This document shows positions 26,140-36,325 of a stretch of 64,000 nucleotides of DNA, piece after piece. Numbering within the stretch: position 1 is the stretch's first letter; each line of letters begins with the position of its first letter. This DNA is from Parasedimentitalea maritima (lineage in GTDB: Bacteria > Pseudomonadota > Alphaproteobacteria > Rhodobacterales > Rhodobacteraceae). The notes beneath the pieces are model-generated. The model was not told where the DNA came from. It searched no databases and saw nothing but the letters and a program-made list of their open reading frames with translations. The translations under genes and the position numbers were made by a program. The DNA is taken from NCBI RefSeq assembly GCF_005771405.1, contig NZ_VAUA01000008.1, positions 186,001 to 250,000 on the forward strand, read 5' to 3'.

Positions 26140-26204
26140 ACCGCTGGCAAGGCACTTAGATACGGTGAATTTAGAAACCAAACTATACCTGTCGCCTGAA
26201 TGGC

Positions 26205-26237
26205 AATGGGGAGGGCACTAGACGCCCTCCCCATTTT
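26205..26237. terminator. Bidirectional hairpin between convergent genes
   Basis: AATGGGGAGGGC and GCCCTCCCCATT form a perfect 12-bp stem with a 7-base loop, followed by T's on the + strand. It separates the phospholipase D gene from the convergent RND pump gene. Confidence 0.85.
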
Positions 26238-26262
26238 GAACTCAGCCGGATTTAAGCCTCAG

Positions 26263-29200
26263 CTACTCTGCTGCACTTAGGGACGGGGTGTCCGCCTCTG
26301 CTGCCTTGATAGCAGTGCGAGCTGTCTTTGTGGTTGGCTCATCCCACAAGATCTCGGTGGTTGGCATTTTGCGGGCTTTGCGCGCTAGTCTCATGTCCTG
26401 TGCAATGCGACTGGACCGGCCACCGGTGATCCGAGCCAAAAGCCGACCCATCCAGGACAAGTAGGTCCCCAGCCAGATCCGGATAGCCAACATGGATGGC
26501 GTCACAACCAGTGTCAGAACGGTGGCGATGCCAAGACCAAACACCACTGCGGTCGCAAGTTGCTTCCACCACAGCGACGTCGGACTGTTGATGGAGTACC
26601 CACCGTCGATGAAATCAAGGCTAAGGCCGAACATCATCGGGGCCAAACCGGCCATAGTGGTGATCGTCGTCAGCAGCACCGGACGGATTCGCGCCTCGGC
26701 GGTGCGAATGATCGCCTCGATCCTTGGCATGCGTTGGCTGAATTCCTGATAGGTGTCGATCAGAACTATGTTGTTGTTCACCACAATCCCGGCCAGCGCC
26801 ACAATGCCGGTCCCAGTCATGATGATTGAGAACGACTGCCCCATCACCATCATACCGATCAGAACACCAGTGGTGGACAGAACCACCGCCAGCAGTACCA
26901 GGATCGAGTTGTAGAACGAGTTGAACTGCGCCAGCAGGATCACGAACATCAGCCCAAGCGCACCAGCAAAGGCATTCATAAGGAAGGCACCGGATTCGGC
27001 CTGCTCTTCTTGATCGCCGGTCCATTCCGGTGTGACCAAAGCGGGCAGAGGGTTGGTGTCCAACCACTCCGTCAAAACTTCAATCCGTTCTGTTGCATTG
27101 ACCGGAGCAAACCGTGCACCGTTTTCAAGGGCGAGATGCAAATCTTCATTGGACGATGCACCAGTCAGCTGCACCAGTTCGAGGCGGGTGCCACCTGGGC
27201 CGTCGAAAACTTCGCCGCTTGCGCTGTCGTTTTCACCCAGTGTTTTGAACAAGCCGAGCCGAACGTCTTCCCCGGTCTCCGGATCAGTACCGATCATCTT
27301 GCTCAACCCCGGAGCGACGTCAGCTTTGACATCGAAATACCGTTGCTGCCCAACGCGGCTGATCTCAGCCAGTTTAGGAACAGGATGGCGCGAGATGAAG
27401 TTAGACAAGGGGACCAGCCCATCAGCTGTGCGCAGTTTCAGGTTGTCCAGCGTTGACAGAACCCGGTCTTGTTCAGGCAGACGAACACGGATTTCGATTT
27501 CTTCATCTGAGCTGTCGACCCGCATGGTGTCCAGCAAGATGCCACGGGTTACCAATTGAACCATCGCACCAACAGTGGCCACATCCGCACCATAGCGGCC
27601 GGCCTCTTCTACGTCGACGTTGATTTCCCAGTCGATGCCGGGCAGGGGCAGGCTGTCTTCGATCAGGATTAGGCCTGGCGTTTGTTCAAAGTGTGCCCGC
27701 GCTGCCAGTGCTGCGGTGGTCAATTCGTCCCAGCCGTCCCCCTTGAGACGCAGGTGTATTGGCTTGCCTGAGCCGGGGCCTTGTTCCAACACGGCCATTT
27801 CTGCGATGAATCCGGGCAGTTTGGCAAGCTCGGTCTCAAGTTCGGCGATCACGGTTTTGCCGTCAAAATCAGTGGCGGTGACGCGACGGTTCAGCAGGCC
27901 AAAAAACCAGGTCTCAGTCTGTGTTGGGCGATCTTCCCATGCAATGATTTCGAACTGGACCTGACCAACAGTATCAGCAGGTGACTGGCCGCCACCGGGG
28001 CCGCCGGTGTCCAGACCACCTTCGCCAGCAAAGGCAAAGACGTTGATCACTGCCGGGTGGGCGGAAATGACTTCCTCAACCAGCTGCACCAGCGCGTCGT
28101 TCTCGACCAGCGAGGTATTGCCGCGGGCACGGACATAGACAGTGGCCTGTTCTGGTTCGGTATCCACAAAGAATTCAACGCCATTGTTGTTTTCACCAAA
28201 GGCCGTGAACACTGTCATAATGGCGAAGCCGACGGCGACAATTGTTACAATAGGCATCACCGGATTGCCGACAATGAACTTGATGAAATGTCCGAAAGCG
28301 GTGTGGTGATATCCGGGCTCGACAGTTTTTTCACGGCGCTGAAAACCAGCTGCCCCGAGAACAACCGAGGCAGCAAAGGCTGACAGGATCAGCAATAGTG
28401 CCCCGACCAAAAGTGGACCAATACCTGTGCTGCCGTCAGCCATGATGTAACCCGGGTTCAACATCTGCATGGCACCAACAAACATACCGTACATCGGCAG
28501 AGGCACCAATGGGATGCGGATCCACCAAGGCAGTACCGCACGCAGCCCATCAGACAGGTGTTCGAAAACACGGCTCATCCGGCCAGAAACACCACCTACA
28601 ACTGGCAGGTAAATCAACGCCACCAAGAGCGAGGCAGACAGAACAAAGATCAAGGTGATGGGCAGCATGCTCATGAACTCACCCGGAACGCCAGGCCAGA
28701 ACAACATGGGCAGGAAGGCACAAAGCGTTGTGGCAGTCGACGAGACAACAGGCCAGAACATGCGCTGCGCGGCCTCAACATAGGCGTGCATTGGGCCGAT
28801 GCCTTGTTTGATACGCTTGTCGGCGTATTCTACCACGACGATCGCACCATCCACCAGCATCCCCACGGCCAGGATCAGGCCAAACATCACCATGTTTGAA
28901 ATGGTGATCCCCATCAGGGCCAGGAAGGCAAAACATAGCAGGAAAGAGGTTGGAATAGCAAAGCCAACCAGAAACGCCGCGCGGCTACCCAGCGAGGCGA
29001 GGATCACAATCATCACCAGCGCAACCGCAGTCAAAACCGAGCCTTCCAGCTGGCGGACCATGGACCCAACAACGCGGCTCTGGTCGTTTGATGTGCCGAC
29101 GGTCACGGCGGCCTGCAATTCTTCGGGCCATTTTTCCTGCGCGGCTGCCAAGGTTGCCTTCACCTGGTCGACTGTGTCGATCAGATTATAGCCTTTGCGT

Positions 29201-30054
29201 TTGACAACCTGCAGCGCAACGGTGTTGTCGCCATCAAAGCGGGCCGTTCCTTTGCGGTCTTCAAAAGTAAAGTTGATCTCGGCCAGCTCACCCAGTGTAA
29301 CCACGCGGTCGCCATTGATTTTAATCGGCAATGTGTAGATGTCGCTCACGTCGTCAAACGACGACGGAATGGTGACCGAGAACGTACCTTGGTTGGTTTC
29401 AACTTCACCCGCAGCAATCAGCTGGTTGTTGTTTTGAACAACACTAATCAGTTCCAATGCGGTGACGTTATACGCCTCAAGACGAAGAGGGTCGATCAAT
29501 ACCTCGACCATTTCATCGCGGTTACCTGCAATCCCGGCTTCGAGGACTGAGTCGATCGATTCAAAATCGTCCTGCAATTCCTTGGCAATGCGCGCCATCT
29601 CGCGCTCGGGCACATCACCAGTTAAGTTGACAATGACAATCGGAAATTCAGAGAAGTTGATTTCGTTGATGGTATAGGCGTCGGCACCATCAGGGAAATT
29701 AGCCTCGGCCGAATTCATCGCGTCCCGCACATCGGCCATCACAGCCGTTTTGTCCCAACCGAAATCAAACTCAAGCGCGACCCCGGCATAGCCTTCGGCA
29801 GCGGTAGAGCTCATCTTGTCCAACCCATCAAGGTCGGCCAGTTCTGTCTCCATAACTTTGACCAGCAGGCTTTCAGCGTCCACGGCCGAAATCCCAGGGA
29901 AGGGGACTGAGATGAACAAAGCCGGGATTTCAATATCCGGCTCACCTTCTTTGGGAAGGCTGGAATAGGCAAAGCCGCCAACGAGAATCGAAATGATAAT
30001 GAAAGCTATAACCATTCGGGCCCGTTCGGCGGCCCAGCTGACGACTCCGATCAT
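26263..30054 (-). CDS. RND family efflux pump permease
   Basis: The 1263-residue inner-membrane pump is longer than typical RND transporters (about 1040). It has the first membrane segment then the SLPKEGEPDIEIPALFISVPFPG porter region, the TM4 stretch GLILAVGMLVDGAIVVVEYADKR with one of the two usual aspartates (VDG instead of VDD), and the second repeat with GTGIVALAGIVVNNNIVLIDTY. Extra length comes from a longer loop and helices in the middle (around residues 480-580) and a hydrophilic C-terminal tail of about 60 residues. It works with the adaptor encoded just upstream, overlapping by 4 bp. No outer-membrane channel gene is adjacent. Substrate unknown. Confidence 0.93.
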   Translation of the reverse strand: MIGVVSWAAERARMVIAFIIISILVGGFAYSSLPKEGEPDIEIPALFISVPFPGISAVDAESLLVKVMETELADLDGLDKMSSTAAEGYAGVALEFDFGWDKTAVMADVRDAMNSAEANFPDGADAYTINEINFSEFPIVIVNLTGDVPEREMARIAKELQDDFESIDSVLEAGIAGNRDEMVEVLIDPLRLEAYNVTALELISVVQNNNQLIAAGEVETNQGTFSVTIPSSFDDVSDIYTLPIKINGDRVVTLGELAEINFTFEDRKGTARFDGDNTVALQVVKRKGYNLIDTVDQVKATLAAAQEKWPEELQAAVTVGTSNDQSRVVGSMVRQLEGSVLTAVALVMIVILASLGSRAAFLVGFAIPTSFLLCFAFLALMGITISNMVMFGLILAVGMLVDGAIVVVEYADKRIKQGIGPMHAYVEAAQRMFWPVVSSTATTLCAFLPMLFWPGVPGEFMSMLPITLIFVLSASLLVALIYLPVVGGVSGRMSRVFEHLSDGLRAVLPWWIRIPLVPLPMYGMFVGAMQMLNPGYIMADGSTGIGPLLVGALLLILSAFAASVVLGAAGFQRREKTVEPGYHHTAFGHFIKFIVGNPVMPIVTIVAVGFAIMTVFTAFGENNNGVEFFVDTEPEQATVYVRARGNTSLVENDALVQLVEEVISAHPAVINVFAFAGEGGLDTGGPGGGQSPADTVGQVQFEIIAWEDRPTQTETWFFGLLNRRVTATDFDGKTVIAELETELAKLPGFIAEMAVLEQGPGSGKPIHLRLKGDGWDELTTAALAARAHFEQTPGLILIEDSLPLPGIDWEINVDVEEAGRYGADVATVGAMVQLVTRGILLDTMRVDSSDEEIEIRVRLPEQDRVLSTLDNLKLRTADGLVPLSNFISRHPVPKLAEISRVGQQRYFDVKADVAPGLSKMIGTDPETGEDVRLGLFKTLGENDSASGEVFDGPGGTRLELVQLTGASSNEDLHLALENGARFAPVNATERIEVLTEWLDTNPLPALVTPEWTGDQEEQAESGAFLMNAFAGALGLMFVILLAQFNSFYNSILVLLAVVLSTTGVLIGMMVMGQSFSIIMTGTGIVALAGIVVNNNIVLIDTYQEFSQRMPRIEAIIRTAEARIRPVLLTTITTMAGLAPMMFGLSLDFIDGGYSINSPTSLWWKQLATAVVFGLGIATVLTLVVTPSMLAIRIWLGTYLSWMGRLLARITGGRSSRIAQDMRLARKARKMPTTEILWDEPTTKTARTAIKAAEADTPSLSAAE

Positions 30055-31298
30055 TGCGAAGCCTCACGGTAGGTCGGATTTACGGGTACGCCGTCGACGA
30101 CGAAATCCTGCCCTACTACAATGACGTCAGCAACTTCTGGCAGGCCGGAAATCCAAACCCCGTCTGCCTCATCCCTCAGCAGCTTCACAGGGTAGAACAC
30201 AACAACCTGGCTATGGTTGACCACCCGAACGCCCAATTGGCCTTCGTTGTTCAAAGTCAGTGAAGACTGCGGAAGTTTGTGGGCGCGGTCACCAGGAGCA
30301 GAGATGGCAATGTCGGCAGTTTGGCCGTCACGAATTGACAAGTTGGCATTTGACACTGTGACCTGGACTTCAAAAGTCCGCGTACTTGGGTCTGCAGAAC
30401 GGCTTAGGAAGGTCACCTCACCCTGTACCAGCTGTCCTGCGGCCAATTCGGCTCCGGCCAGTGCGCCAACCTGGATCCGGTTCACTTCGGTTTCTGGCAC
30501 AAAACCAACAACCTTTATGGTGTCGAGTTGAATAACCGTTGCGCAAAGGCTGCCGGGTTGCATCAGGCTACCCAGCTCGGCAGTGTCGCTTTCCAGTAAG
30601 CCATCAAACGGTGCCGTGATACTCAACCGGTCAATTTCCGTTTGTGCTGCGGCCACAGCAGCAACTGCGGATTCGATCCCAGCGCTGGTTGTTTGCAATC
30701 CGGTTTCAGCAGACGCGATGCCTGCAATTGCAGCGCGTTCAGCGGCTTGGGTCGCGGCCAGACGGGTATCGGAAACGTAACCACCTTCGGAAAGTTTACG
30801 AGACGCGTTGTTGTTGATCTGCGCTTCTTTCAGACGGGCACGGGCCTCTTCAAGGCGGGCTTCGGCTTCGGGTACACGCGAACGCGCTTCGGAAAGGCGG
30901 GCCTGTGCTTCAAGCATTGCTGCCTGACGTGTCCCTGGGGCGAGTTGGCAAAGCAAATCGCCGGTTTTAACCTGAGCGCCCTTACGAAGAGGTTCGGAAA
31001 TCACCGTCGCCGAAGTTTCGGCGCGGACTTCAACCTGACGAGCCGCCTGAGTTTGGCCTCGCAGGATTACCGCGCTATCGAGGGCGCGGGATTCGCTACG
31101 TAAGACCACAACACCAATTCGGTTTTCCGCAACTTCAGTGCTTGATTCTACAGGATCAGTTACCACATCTTCAGTTGAAGCGATGGACGTTTCAGGGTTT
31201 TCGCCAAGGGCAAATGCCATTAACGCGTCGCGTTCGATGACCAGCATATAAAGGCTGGCTGCTACCACGATAGCCGTCAGTAATGGAATCAAGCGCAT
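30051..31298 (-). CDS. RND efflux periplasmic adaptor (membrane fusion protein)
   Basis: The 415-residue protein has an N-terminal membrane anchor (residues 4-22), a lipoyl half-motif (VEVRAETSATVISEPLRKGAQVKTGDLL), an alanine/glutamate-rich coiled-coil hairpin (about residues 130-215), the second lipoyl half (ITAPFDGLLES) and a beta-barrel. It links the RND permease to an outer-membrane channel. The gene is first in a two-gene transcript. Confidence 0.93.
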   Translation of the reverse strand: MRLIPLLTAIVVAASLYMLVIERDALMAFALGENPETSIASTEDVVTDPVESSTEVAENRIGVVVLRSESRALDSAVILRGQTQAARQVEVRAETSATVISEPLRKGAQVKTGDLLCQLAPGTRQAAMLEAQARLSEARSRVPEAEARLEEARARLKEAQINNNASRKLSEGGYVSDTRLAATQAAERAAIAGIASAETGLQTTSAGIESAVAAVAAAQTEIDRLSITAPFDGLLESDTAELGSLMQPGSLCATVIQLDTIKVVGFVPETEVNRIQVGALAGAELAAGQLVQGEVTFLSRSADPSTRTFEVQVTVSNANLSIRDGQTADIAISAPGDRAHKLPQSSLTLNNEGQLGVRVVNHSQVVVFYPVKLLRDEADGVWISGLPEVADVIVVGQDFVVDGVPVNPTYREASQ

Positions 31299-31559
31299 CT
31301 TGGGTCCTTCTCAAGTCATTGGTGGCCCAATTGGGCTCGAAAATAATATCCCTGCGGATCATTGGGTGCAGAGTCATAGGACGCATATAAGCATTGTCCA
31401 CTCTAAACTAAGTAGTTTAGATCACATTTCTTGCTTTTCTTTTCGACTTTGTCTTCATGGCTAGATGATTGCGCCACTTGGCTTGGGCCTTAAGGCGCTG
31501 TATGAGAGGCAAAAGAGACAAACTCCCCGGCGTTGTCCGGGCATATCAGGGACGAATTG

Positions 31560-32231
31560 ATGAGCGACGCTGACAGTTTTATCGACGAGGTAACCGAAGA
31601 GGTTCGTCGCGACCGTATGTTCCAGGCCCTCAAGCGGTACGGTTGGATAGGCGGTGTTGTGGTGGCTGTTATAGTGGGCGGTGCCGCTTATCGTGAGTTC
31701 GATCAGGCCCGCACCACAGCGTCCGCAGAGGCTCTTGGGGATTCAATAATCGCTGCGCTGGCCGAAAACGATACAGACAAACGTGCGGAGTCGCTGGCGA
31801 CTGTAACAGCAGAGACACCAGGTGGTGATGCCATTCTGAAAATGCTGCAGGCCGGGGCACTGGCCAATTCCGATCAAGTCCCGGCTGCGGTTGCATTGCT
31901 TGGCGAAGTTGCCCTCAATGCAGATCTGCTACTGATCTACCGTCATACTGCCACTTATAAGGCGTTGGCATTGCAGCACGATACGCTATCCGTTCAGGAC
32001 CGGCGGTTGCAATATGAAGCGCTTTCTCAGCCAGGGGCGCCTTTGCGTCTGTTGGCGCAGGAACAGCTGGCATTGATCGACATTGCCGAAAGTGATGTAG
32101 AGGCGGCAATTACTCGGTTGCGTGCCATTATTGAAGACGCTGAGGTTCGTGCAGACTTGCAAGATCGCGCTCGCCAAGTGATTGTAGCTCTTGGCGGTAA
32201 GCTGGAAGTTGAGACACCTTCTCAAGGGTGA
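31560..32231 (+). CDS. YfgM-like TPR protein
   Basis: The 223-residue protein has an N-terminal cytoplasmic segment (DSFIDEVTEEVRRDRMFQALKRYGW), one membrane helix (WIGGVVVAVIVGGAAYREF) and a periplasmic TPR-like domain. This is the build of YfgM, which in E. coli works with PpiD at the Sec translocon. The order yfgM-bamB-der is the same as in E. coli. The ATG at 31560 follows AGGGACGAATTG. Confidence 0.82.
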   Translation: MSDADSFIDEVTEEVRRDRMFQALKRYGWIGGVVVAVIVGGAAYREFDQARTTASAEALGDSIIAALAENDTDKRAESLATVTAETPGGDAILKMLQAGALANSDQVPAAVALLGEVALNADLLLIYRHTATYKALALQHDTLSVQDRRLQYEALSQPGAPLRLLAQEQLALIDIAESDVEAAITRLRAIIEDAEVRADLQDRARQVIVALGGKLEVETPSQG

Positions 32232-32290
32232 CTTAAGACCATGTAAATGGTTATGCAGGTGAGTGAATTGGAAGAAGACAGGGCAGGGCA

Positions 32291-33607
32291 ATGACAGCAG
32301 CAATATCCACCTCTAGGGCAGGGATAGCCCTGCTTGGCGGCGCTTTGCTGCTGACACTCACAGCCTGTAAAGATCCCGAAGTCATTCTGCAGGGACAGCG
32401 CGAAGACATACGTGAAGGCAATACTGGGCGTGTCGAGAATCAATCTCGCGCCATCAGTTTGTCGCAGCAAACATCAAATGCGGCCTGGCCACAGAGCCAT
32501 GGTATCGAAGCCTATCGTACTGCGCACCCAGCCCTCAGCGCGACACCGCAGCGAATCTGGTCAGTTTCAATTGGCAATGGCGATGAGCGCCGCCAACGTA
32601 TCACCGCGACACCTGTATTCGGGGACGGGCGGATTTACACATTGGACAGCGATGTGCAGGTTTCTGCAGTTTCGCCATCTGGGCAGGTGCTTTGGAAAAC
32701 GGATATCATTCCCGCCTCTGATGGGTCTTCTACCGGTGGTGGGATGGCCTATCACGAAGGTGTTCTCTACGTTTCTTCCGGTTATGGAGTTCTGACAGCA
32801 CTAGAGGCCAAAAGCGGCAAACAGATCTGGCGTCAAAAACTGGAAGCTACCGGATCAGGTCAGCCCAGCGTTGGTGGGGGGCTAGTGTACCTTGCAGCTG
32901 GTGACGATACCGGATGGGCGGTAAACACCAAGGATGGTCGCATTGCCTGGCAAATATCGGGGACACCCAGCGCCTCCAATGTGTTGGGCGCACCTGCTCC
33001 TGTTATAACCTCTGATCTAGCAATTTTTGCTTTTGGGTCGGGTGATCTGACCGCGACATTTCGAACTGGCGGGCTACGTCGGTGGAGCGCGAGTGTCGCA
33101 GGCAAGCGGGTTGGGCATTCAACGGCGCGGATTGGCGATGTCACTGGCGGCCCGGTGATCGTCGGCAAACGCGCTTATGTAGGCAATCATTCTGGCCGTA
33201 CAGCAGCCTTTAACGTTGATGATGGCAGCCGGATCTGGACCACGCGCGAAGGTGCATTGGGACCTGTTTGGCCTGCTGGTGGTAGCCTGTTTCAAGTGAG
33301 TGACCTGGGGCGTCTGTTACGTCTTGATGCGAACTCGGGTGAAGTTATCTGGGCTGTTCCCCTGCCTGGATATCTGAAAACCAAACCCGGAAAACGCGGA
33401 GAAATTGTCGCCCACTATGGGCCAGTTCTCGCTGGTGGAAATGTCATTGTGGCGTCTAACGATGGGCAGATGCGATTGTATAACCCTGAAAATGGAAACC
33501 TCCAACGGACCGTTGAAGTACCCGCTGGAGCCACTACAGCACCAATTGTGGTGGGCAAAACTCTTTATGTTGTGTCGACAAAAGGTGAATTGCACGCTTT
33601 CCGTTGA
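32291..33607 (+). CDS. bamB: Outer membrane assembly lipoprotein BamB
   Basis: The 438-residue protein has a lipoprotein signal (lipobox LTAC, cysteine near residue 26) and PQQ-like repeats forming an eight-bladed beta propeller (repeats such as LYVSSGYGVLTALEAKSGKQ and AYVGNHSGRTAAFNVDDGSR). BamB helps BamA insert outer membrane proteins. It lies between the yfgM-like gene and der. Confidence 0.88.
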   Translation: MTAAISTSRAGIALLGGALLLTLTACKDPEVILQGQREDIREGNTGRVENQSRAISLSQQTSNAAWPQSHGIEAYRTAHPALSATPQRIWSVSIGNGDERRQRITATPVFGDGRIYTLDSDVQVSAVSPSGQVLWKTDIIPASDGSSTGGGMAYHEGVLYVSSGYGVLTALEAKSGKQIWRQKLEATGSGQPSVGGGLVYLAAGDDTGWAVNTKDGRIAWQISGTPSASNVLGAPAPVITSDLAIFAFGSGDLTATFRTGGLRRWSASVAGKRVGHSTARIGDVTGGPVIVGKRAYVGNHSGRTAAFNVDDGSRIWTTREGALGPVWPAGGSLFQVSDLGRLLRLDANSGEVIWAVPLPGYLKTKPGKRGEIVAHYGPVLAGGNVIVASNDGQMRLYNPENGNLQRTVEVPAGATTAPIVVGKTLYVVSTKGELHAFR

Positions 33608-33655
33608 CGCCAGGATGCGCTATGGGGCGCATCTGAACCGCTGAAAGTTTATCCG

Positions 33656-35125
33656 ATGTCCTTCACCCTCGCCATTGTGGGCCGCCCAAATGTGGGCAAA
33701 TCCACCCTGTTCAACCGTCTTGTTGGTAAAAAGCTGGCGCTGGTCGATGATCAGCCTGGTGTTACTCGAGATCTGCGCGAAGGGGAGGCTCGTCTGGCTG
33801 ACTTGCGGTTTACTGTGATCGATACTGCTGGTCTGGAAGATGCTACCGATGATTCGCTGCAGGGGCGTATGCGCCGACTGACTGAGCGCGCGGTAGAAAT
33901 GGCGGATATCTGCCTGTTCATGATCGATGCCCGCGCCGGGGTGACACCGCTGGATGAAATGTTCGCTGACATTCTGCGCAAAAAGTCTGCAAATGTTGTT
34001 TTGGCCGCGAACAAAGGCGAAGGTGCAGCTGCAGATGCAGGTGTGATCGAAGCTTATAATTTGGGGTTGGGCGAACCGATCCGTCTCTCGGCTGAGCATG
34101 GCGAAGGTCTGAATGATCTTTACACACAGCTGATGCCATTGGCCGACCAATTTGAGGCGCAGGCTGTTCAGGACACGCCAGAAACCGACGTCGATCTAGA
34201 TGAAGATGATGACGACGACGAAGAAAATTACACCGTGCCAGTGCCGACGACGGCCAAACCACTGCAAGTGGCCGTGGTGGGGCGCCCCAATGCAGGTAAA
34301 TCTACCCTGATCAATCAGATCCTGGGGGAAGAACGCCTTTTGACTGGCCCTGAGGCCGGGATTACCCGTGACGCTATCAGCCTGCGCATGGAATGGGACG
34401 GGGTGCCGATGCGGATCTTCGACACCGCCGGTATGCGGAAGAAGGCCAAGGTTCAGGAAAAACTAGAAAAGCTCTCAGTCTCTGATGGTCTGCGCGCAGT
34501 GAAGTTTGCTGAGGTGGTTGTCGTTCTGTTGGACGCCGATATTCCTTTTGAGCAACAAGATCTACGCATTGCGGATCTGGCTGAGCGAGAGGGCCGCGCA
34601 GTGGTTGTTGCGGTTAACAAATGGGATATCGAAGAGAATAAGCAGGATAAACTGCGCGATCTCAAAGAATCGTTCACTCGCCTCCTGCCACAGCTGCGTG
34701 GTGCTCCCTTGATCACGGTATCAGCTAAAACCGGCCGTGGGTTAGACCGCCTGCAACAGGCGATCATGAGAGCGCATGACGTTTGGAACCGTCGGGTACC
34801 AACCGCAGCCCTAAATCGCTGGCTGATTGGCATGCTAGAGCAACACCCGCCACCCGCACCGCAGGGAAAGCGCATTAAGCTGCGCTATATGACCCAAGCC
34901 AAAACCCGGCCACCAGGATTTGTTGTGATGTGTTCTCACCCTGACAAAATGCCGGAAAGCTATAAGCGGTATCTGGTCAATGGGCTGCGCCAGGACTTCG
35001 ACATGCCGGGTACACCGATCCGGCTGACACTGCGGTCACAGAACGATAAAAACCCCTTTAAAGGGCGTAAAAAAGCACCGCCAAGCAAGTTGAGGAAACA
35101 CCTAAAAGGACCTCAACGCGGCTAG
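33656..35125 (+). CDS. der: Ribosome biogenesis GTPase Der (EngA)
   Basis: The 489-residue protein has two GTPase domains: the first with GRPNVGKST (residue 9), DTAGLED and AANKGE, a variant of NKxD; the second with GRPNAGKST near residue 210, [10 protein letters not shown] and NKWD. A very acidic linker ([16 protein letters not shown]) joins them. A C-terminal KH-like domain follows. Der is needed for 50S subunit maturation. Confidence 0.97.
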   Translation: MSFTLAIVGRPNVGKSTLFNRLVGKKLALVDDQPGVTRDLREGEARLADLRFTVIDTAGLEDATDDSLQGRMRRLTERAVEMADICLFMIDARAGVTPLDEMFADILRKKSANVVLAANKGEGAAADAGVIEAYNLGLGEPIRLSAEHGEGLNDLYTQLMPLADQFEAQAVQDTPETDVDLDEDDDDDEENYTVPVPTTAKPLQVAVVGRPNAGKSTLINQILGEERLLTGPEAGITRDAISLRMEWDGVPMRIFDTAGMRKKAKVQEKLEKLSVSDGLRAVKFAEVVVVLLDADIPFEQQDLRIADLAEREGRAVVVAVNKWDIEENKQDKLRDLKESFTRLLPQLRGAPLITVSAKTGRGLDRLQQAIMRAHDVWNRRVPTAALNRWLIGMLEQHPPPAPQGKRIKLRYMTQAKTRPPGFVVMCSHPDKMPESYKRYLVNGLRQDFDMPGTPIRLTLRSQNDKNPFKGRKKAPPSKLRKHLKGPQRG

Positions 35126-35154
35126 CATTAGCCACTTGAACGGACAAGACGTGG

Positions 35155-35183
35155 AAAGGCGGCACTCTGTGGTCGCCTTTTTT
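35155..35183 (+). terminator. Terminator of the yfgM-bamB-der group
   Basis: AAAGGCG and CGCCTTT pair around a 12-base loop and are followed by TTTG, about 30 bp after der. Confidence 0.65.
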
Positions 35184-35321
35184 GTATTTTGGAGGTTCAG
35201 CCCGTTTGGTATGCACCCAATTTTTTTGAGGGGCTTGCCTCTTGTTCAAATGCAAAGGAATATTAGATTTTAAGCGAATTAACTGCACCCTGTTTTCATT
35301 GGGGCGTCACAATACATACTT

Positions 35322-36287
35322 ATGGAATTGAACATGGATCTGAGAGCATACACACGCCAATATTGTGACAAGGACAATAGGCTTGCCTCGTTGAGCTATT
35401 TCGGAACTTTTGCCGTCTACTTTCTGTCCCTAACGCTGGCCATCCAATTTTCGGACCAATGGTACTTGATGGCGCCTGCCGGGATTACAAATGCCTTTGC
35501 AGCTGTGCGGCTCTATGTGTTGCAACATGACACTGGCCACAACTCACTGTTTGAAACGCGCCGCCAGAATGAAATTGCCGGCCATGTGCTCTCCCCGTTC
35601 ACTTTTGCACCTTTTGAGGTGATGAAGCAGAACCATAACCTGCACCACGCCAATATCGGCAATCTGGAGCATCGCGAGACAGGCGAAATCAACACCATGA
35701 CACTGTCTGAATGGCAGCAGGCGGGATTTTGGCAGCGGTTGTTTTATCGGTTGTACCGGAACCCTTTTGTGCTGGTGCCACTTGGGTCGGCCTTTACCTA
35801 TTTCATTCGCTACCGTTGGCCTAAGAATACGTTGAAGTTTGGACTTACGGGCGTGCTCCTGCACAATCTGGCGATACTGATATACCTGACTATCATTTAC
35901 CAACTGGCTGGCGTGACCGGTTTGTGGGTTTGGCTGGGGTTTTCGTTCCTTGGTGGGATGATTGGAGTGTTTCTGGTCTATCTGCAGCATAATTTTGAGG
36001 ACACATATTGGGATCGCCGTCCGGACCTTGACCCCCATGTTGCAGCTATTCAGGGGTCGTCTTGTCTGGATTTTGGCTGGTTCTTTGACATGGCCGTTGC
36101 CTGCATCACGCTACACGACATCCACCACCTGAATTCACGTATACCGTCATACCGGCTGCGCAAATGCCATCACAGCCTGCCGCCCGAAGTCGCCCCTCGG
36201 CGGATCAAATTCCCGGAAGCGGTCCGGGCACTTGGGCTAAAGCTGTGGGATGAGGAACAGAACCGATTGGTCCCGTTCCCCAAGTGA
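35322..36287 (+). CDS. Membrane fatty acid desaturase
   Basis: The 321-residue protein has three histidine boxes of the membrane di-iron desaturases: LQHDTGHNSLF near residue 66, HNLHHANIGN near residue 104 and LHDIHHLNSRIPSYRLRKCHH near residue 265, with about four membrane segments between. It probably desaturates membrane lipid acyl chains. A second in-frame ATG (35334) is a possible start. Confidence 0.85.
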   Translation: MELNMDLRAYTRQYCDKDNRLASLSYFGTFAVYFLSLTLAIQFSDQWYLMAPAGITNAFAAVRLYVLQHDTGHNSLFETRRQNEIAGHVLSPFTFAPFEVMKQNHNLHHANIGNLEHRETGEINTMTLSEWQQAGFWQRLFYRLYRNPFVLVPLGSAFTYFIRYRWPKNTLKFGLTGVLLHNLAILIYLTIIYQLAGVTGLWVWLGFSFLGGMIGVFLVYLQHNFEDTYWDRRPDLDPHVAAIQGSSCLDFGWFFDMAVACITLHDIHHLNSRIPSYRLRKCHHSLPPEVAPRRIKFPEAVRALGLKLWDEEQNRLVPFPK

Positions 36288-36297
36288 GACCAAGGTA

Positions 36298-36319
36298 GGC
36301 CCGGCAGCGTTGCCGGGCC
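36298..36319. terminator. Hairpin between desaturase and serS
   Basis: GGCCCGGCA, loop GCGT, TGCCGGGCC: a perfect 9-bp stem between two convergent genes. There is no long T-tract on either side, so efficiency is uncertain. Confidence 0.6.
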
Positions 36320-36325
36320 AATGCG

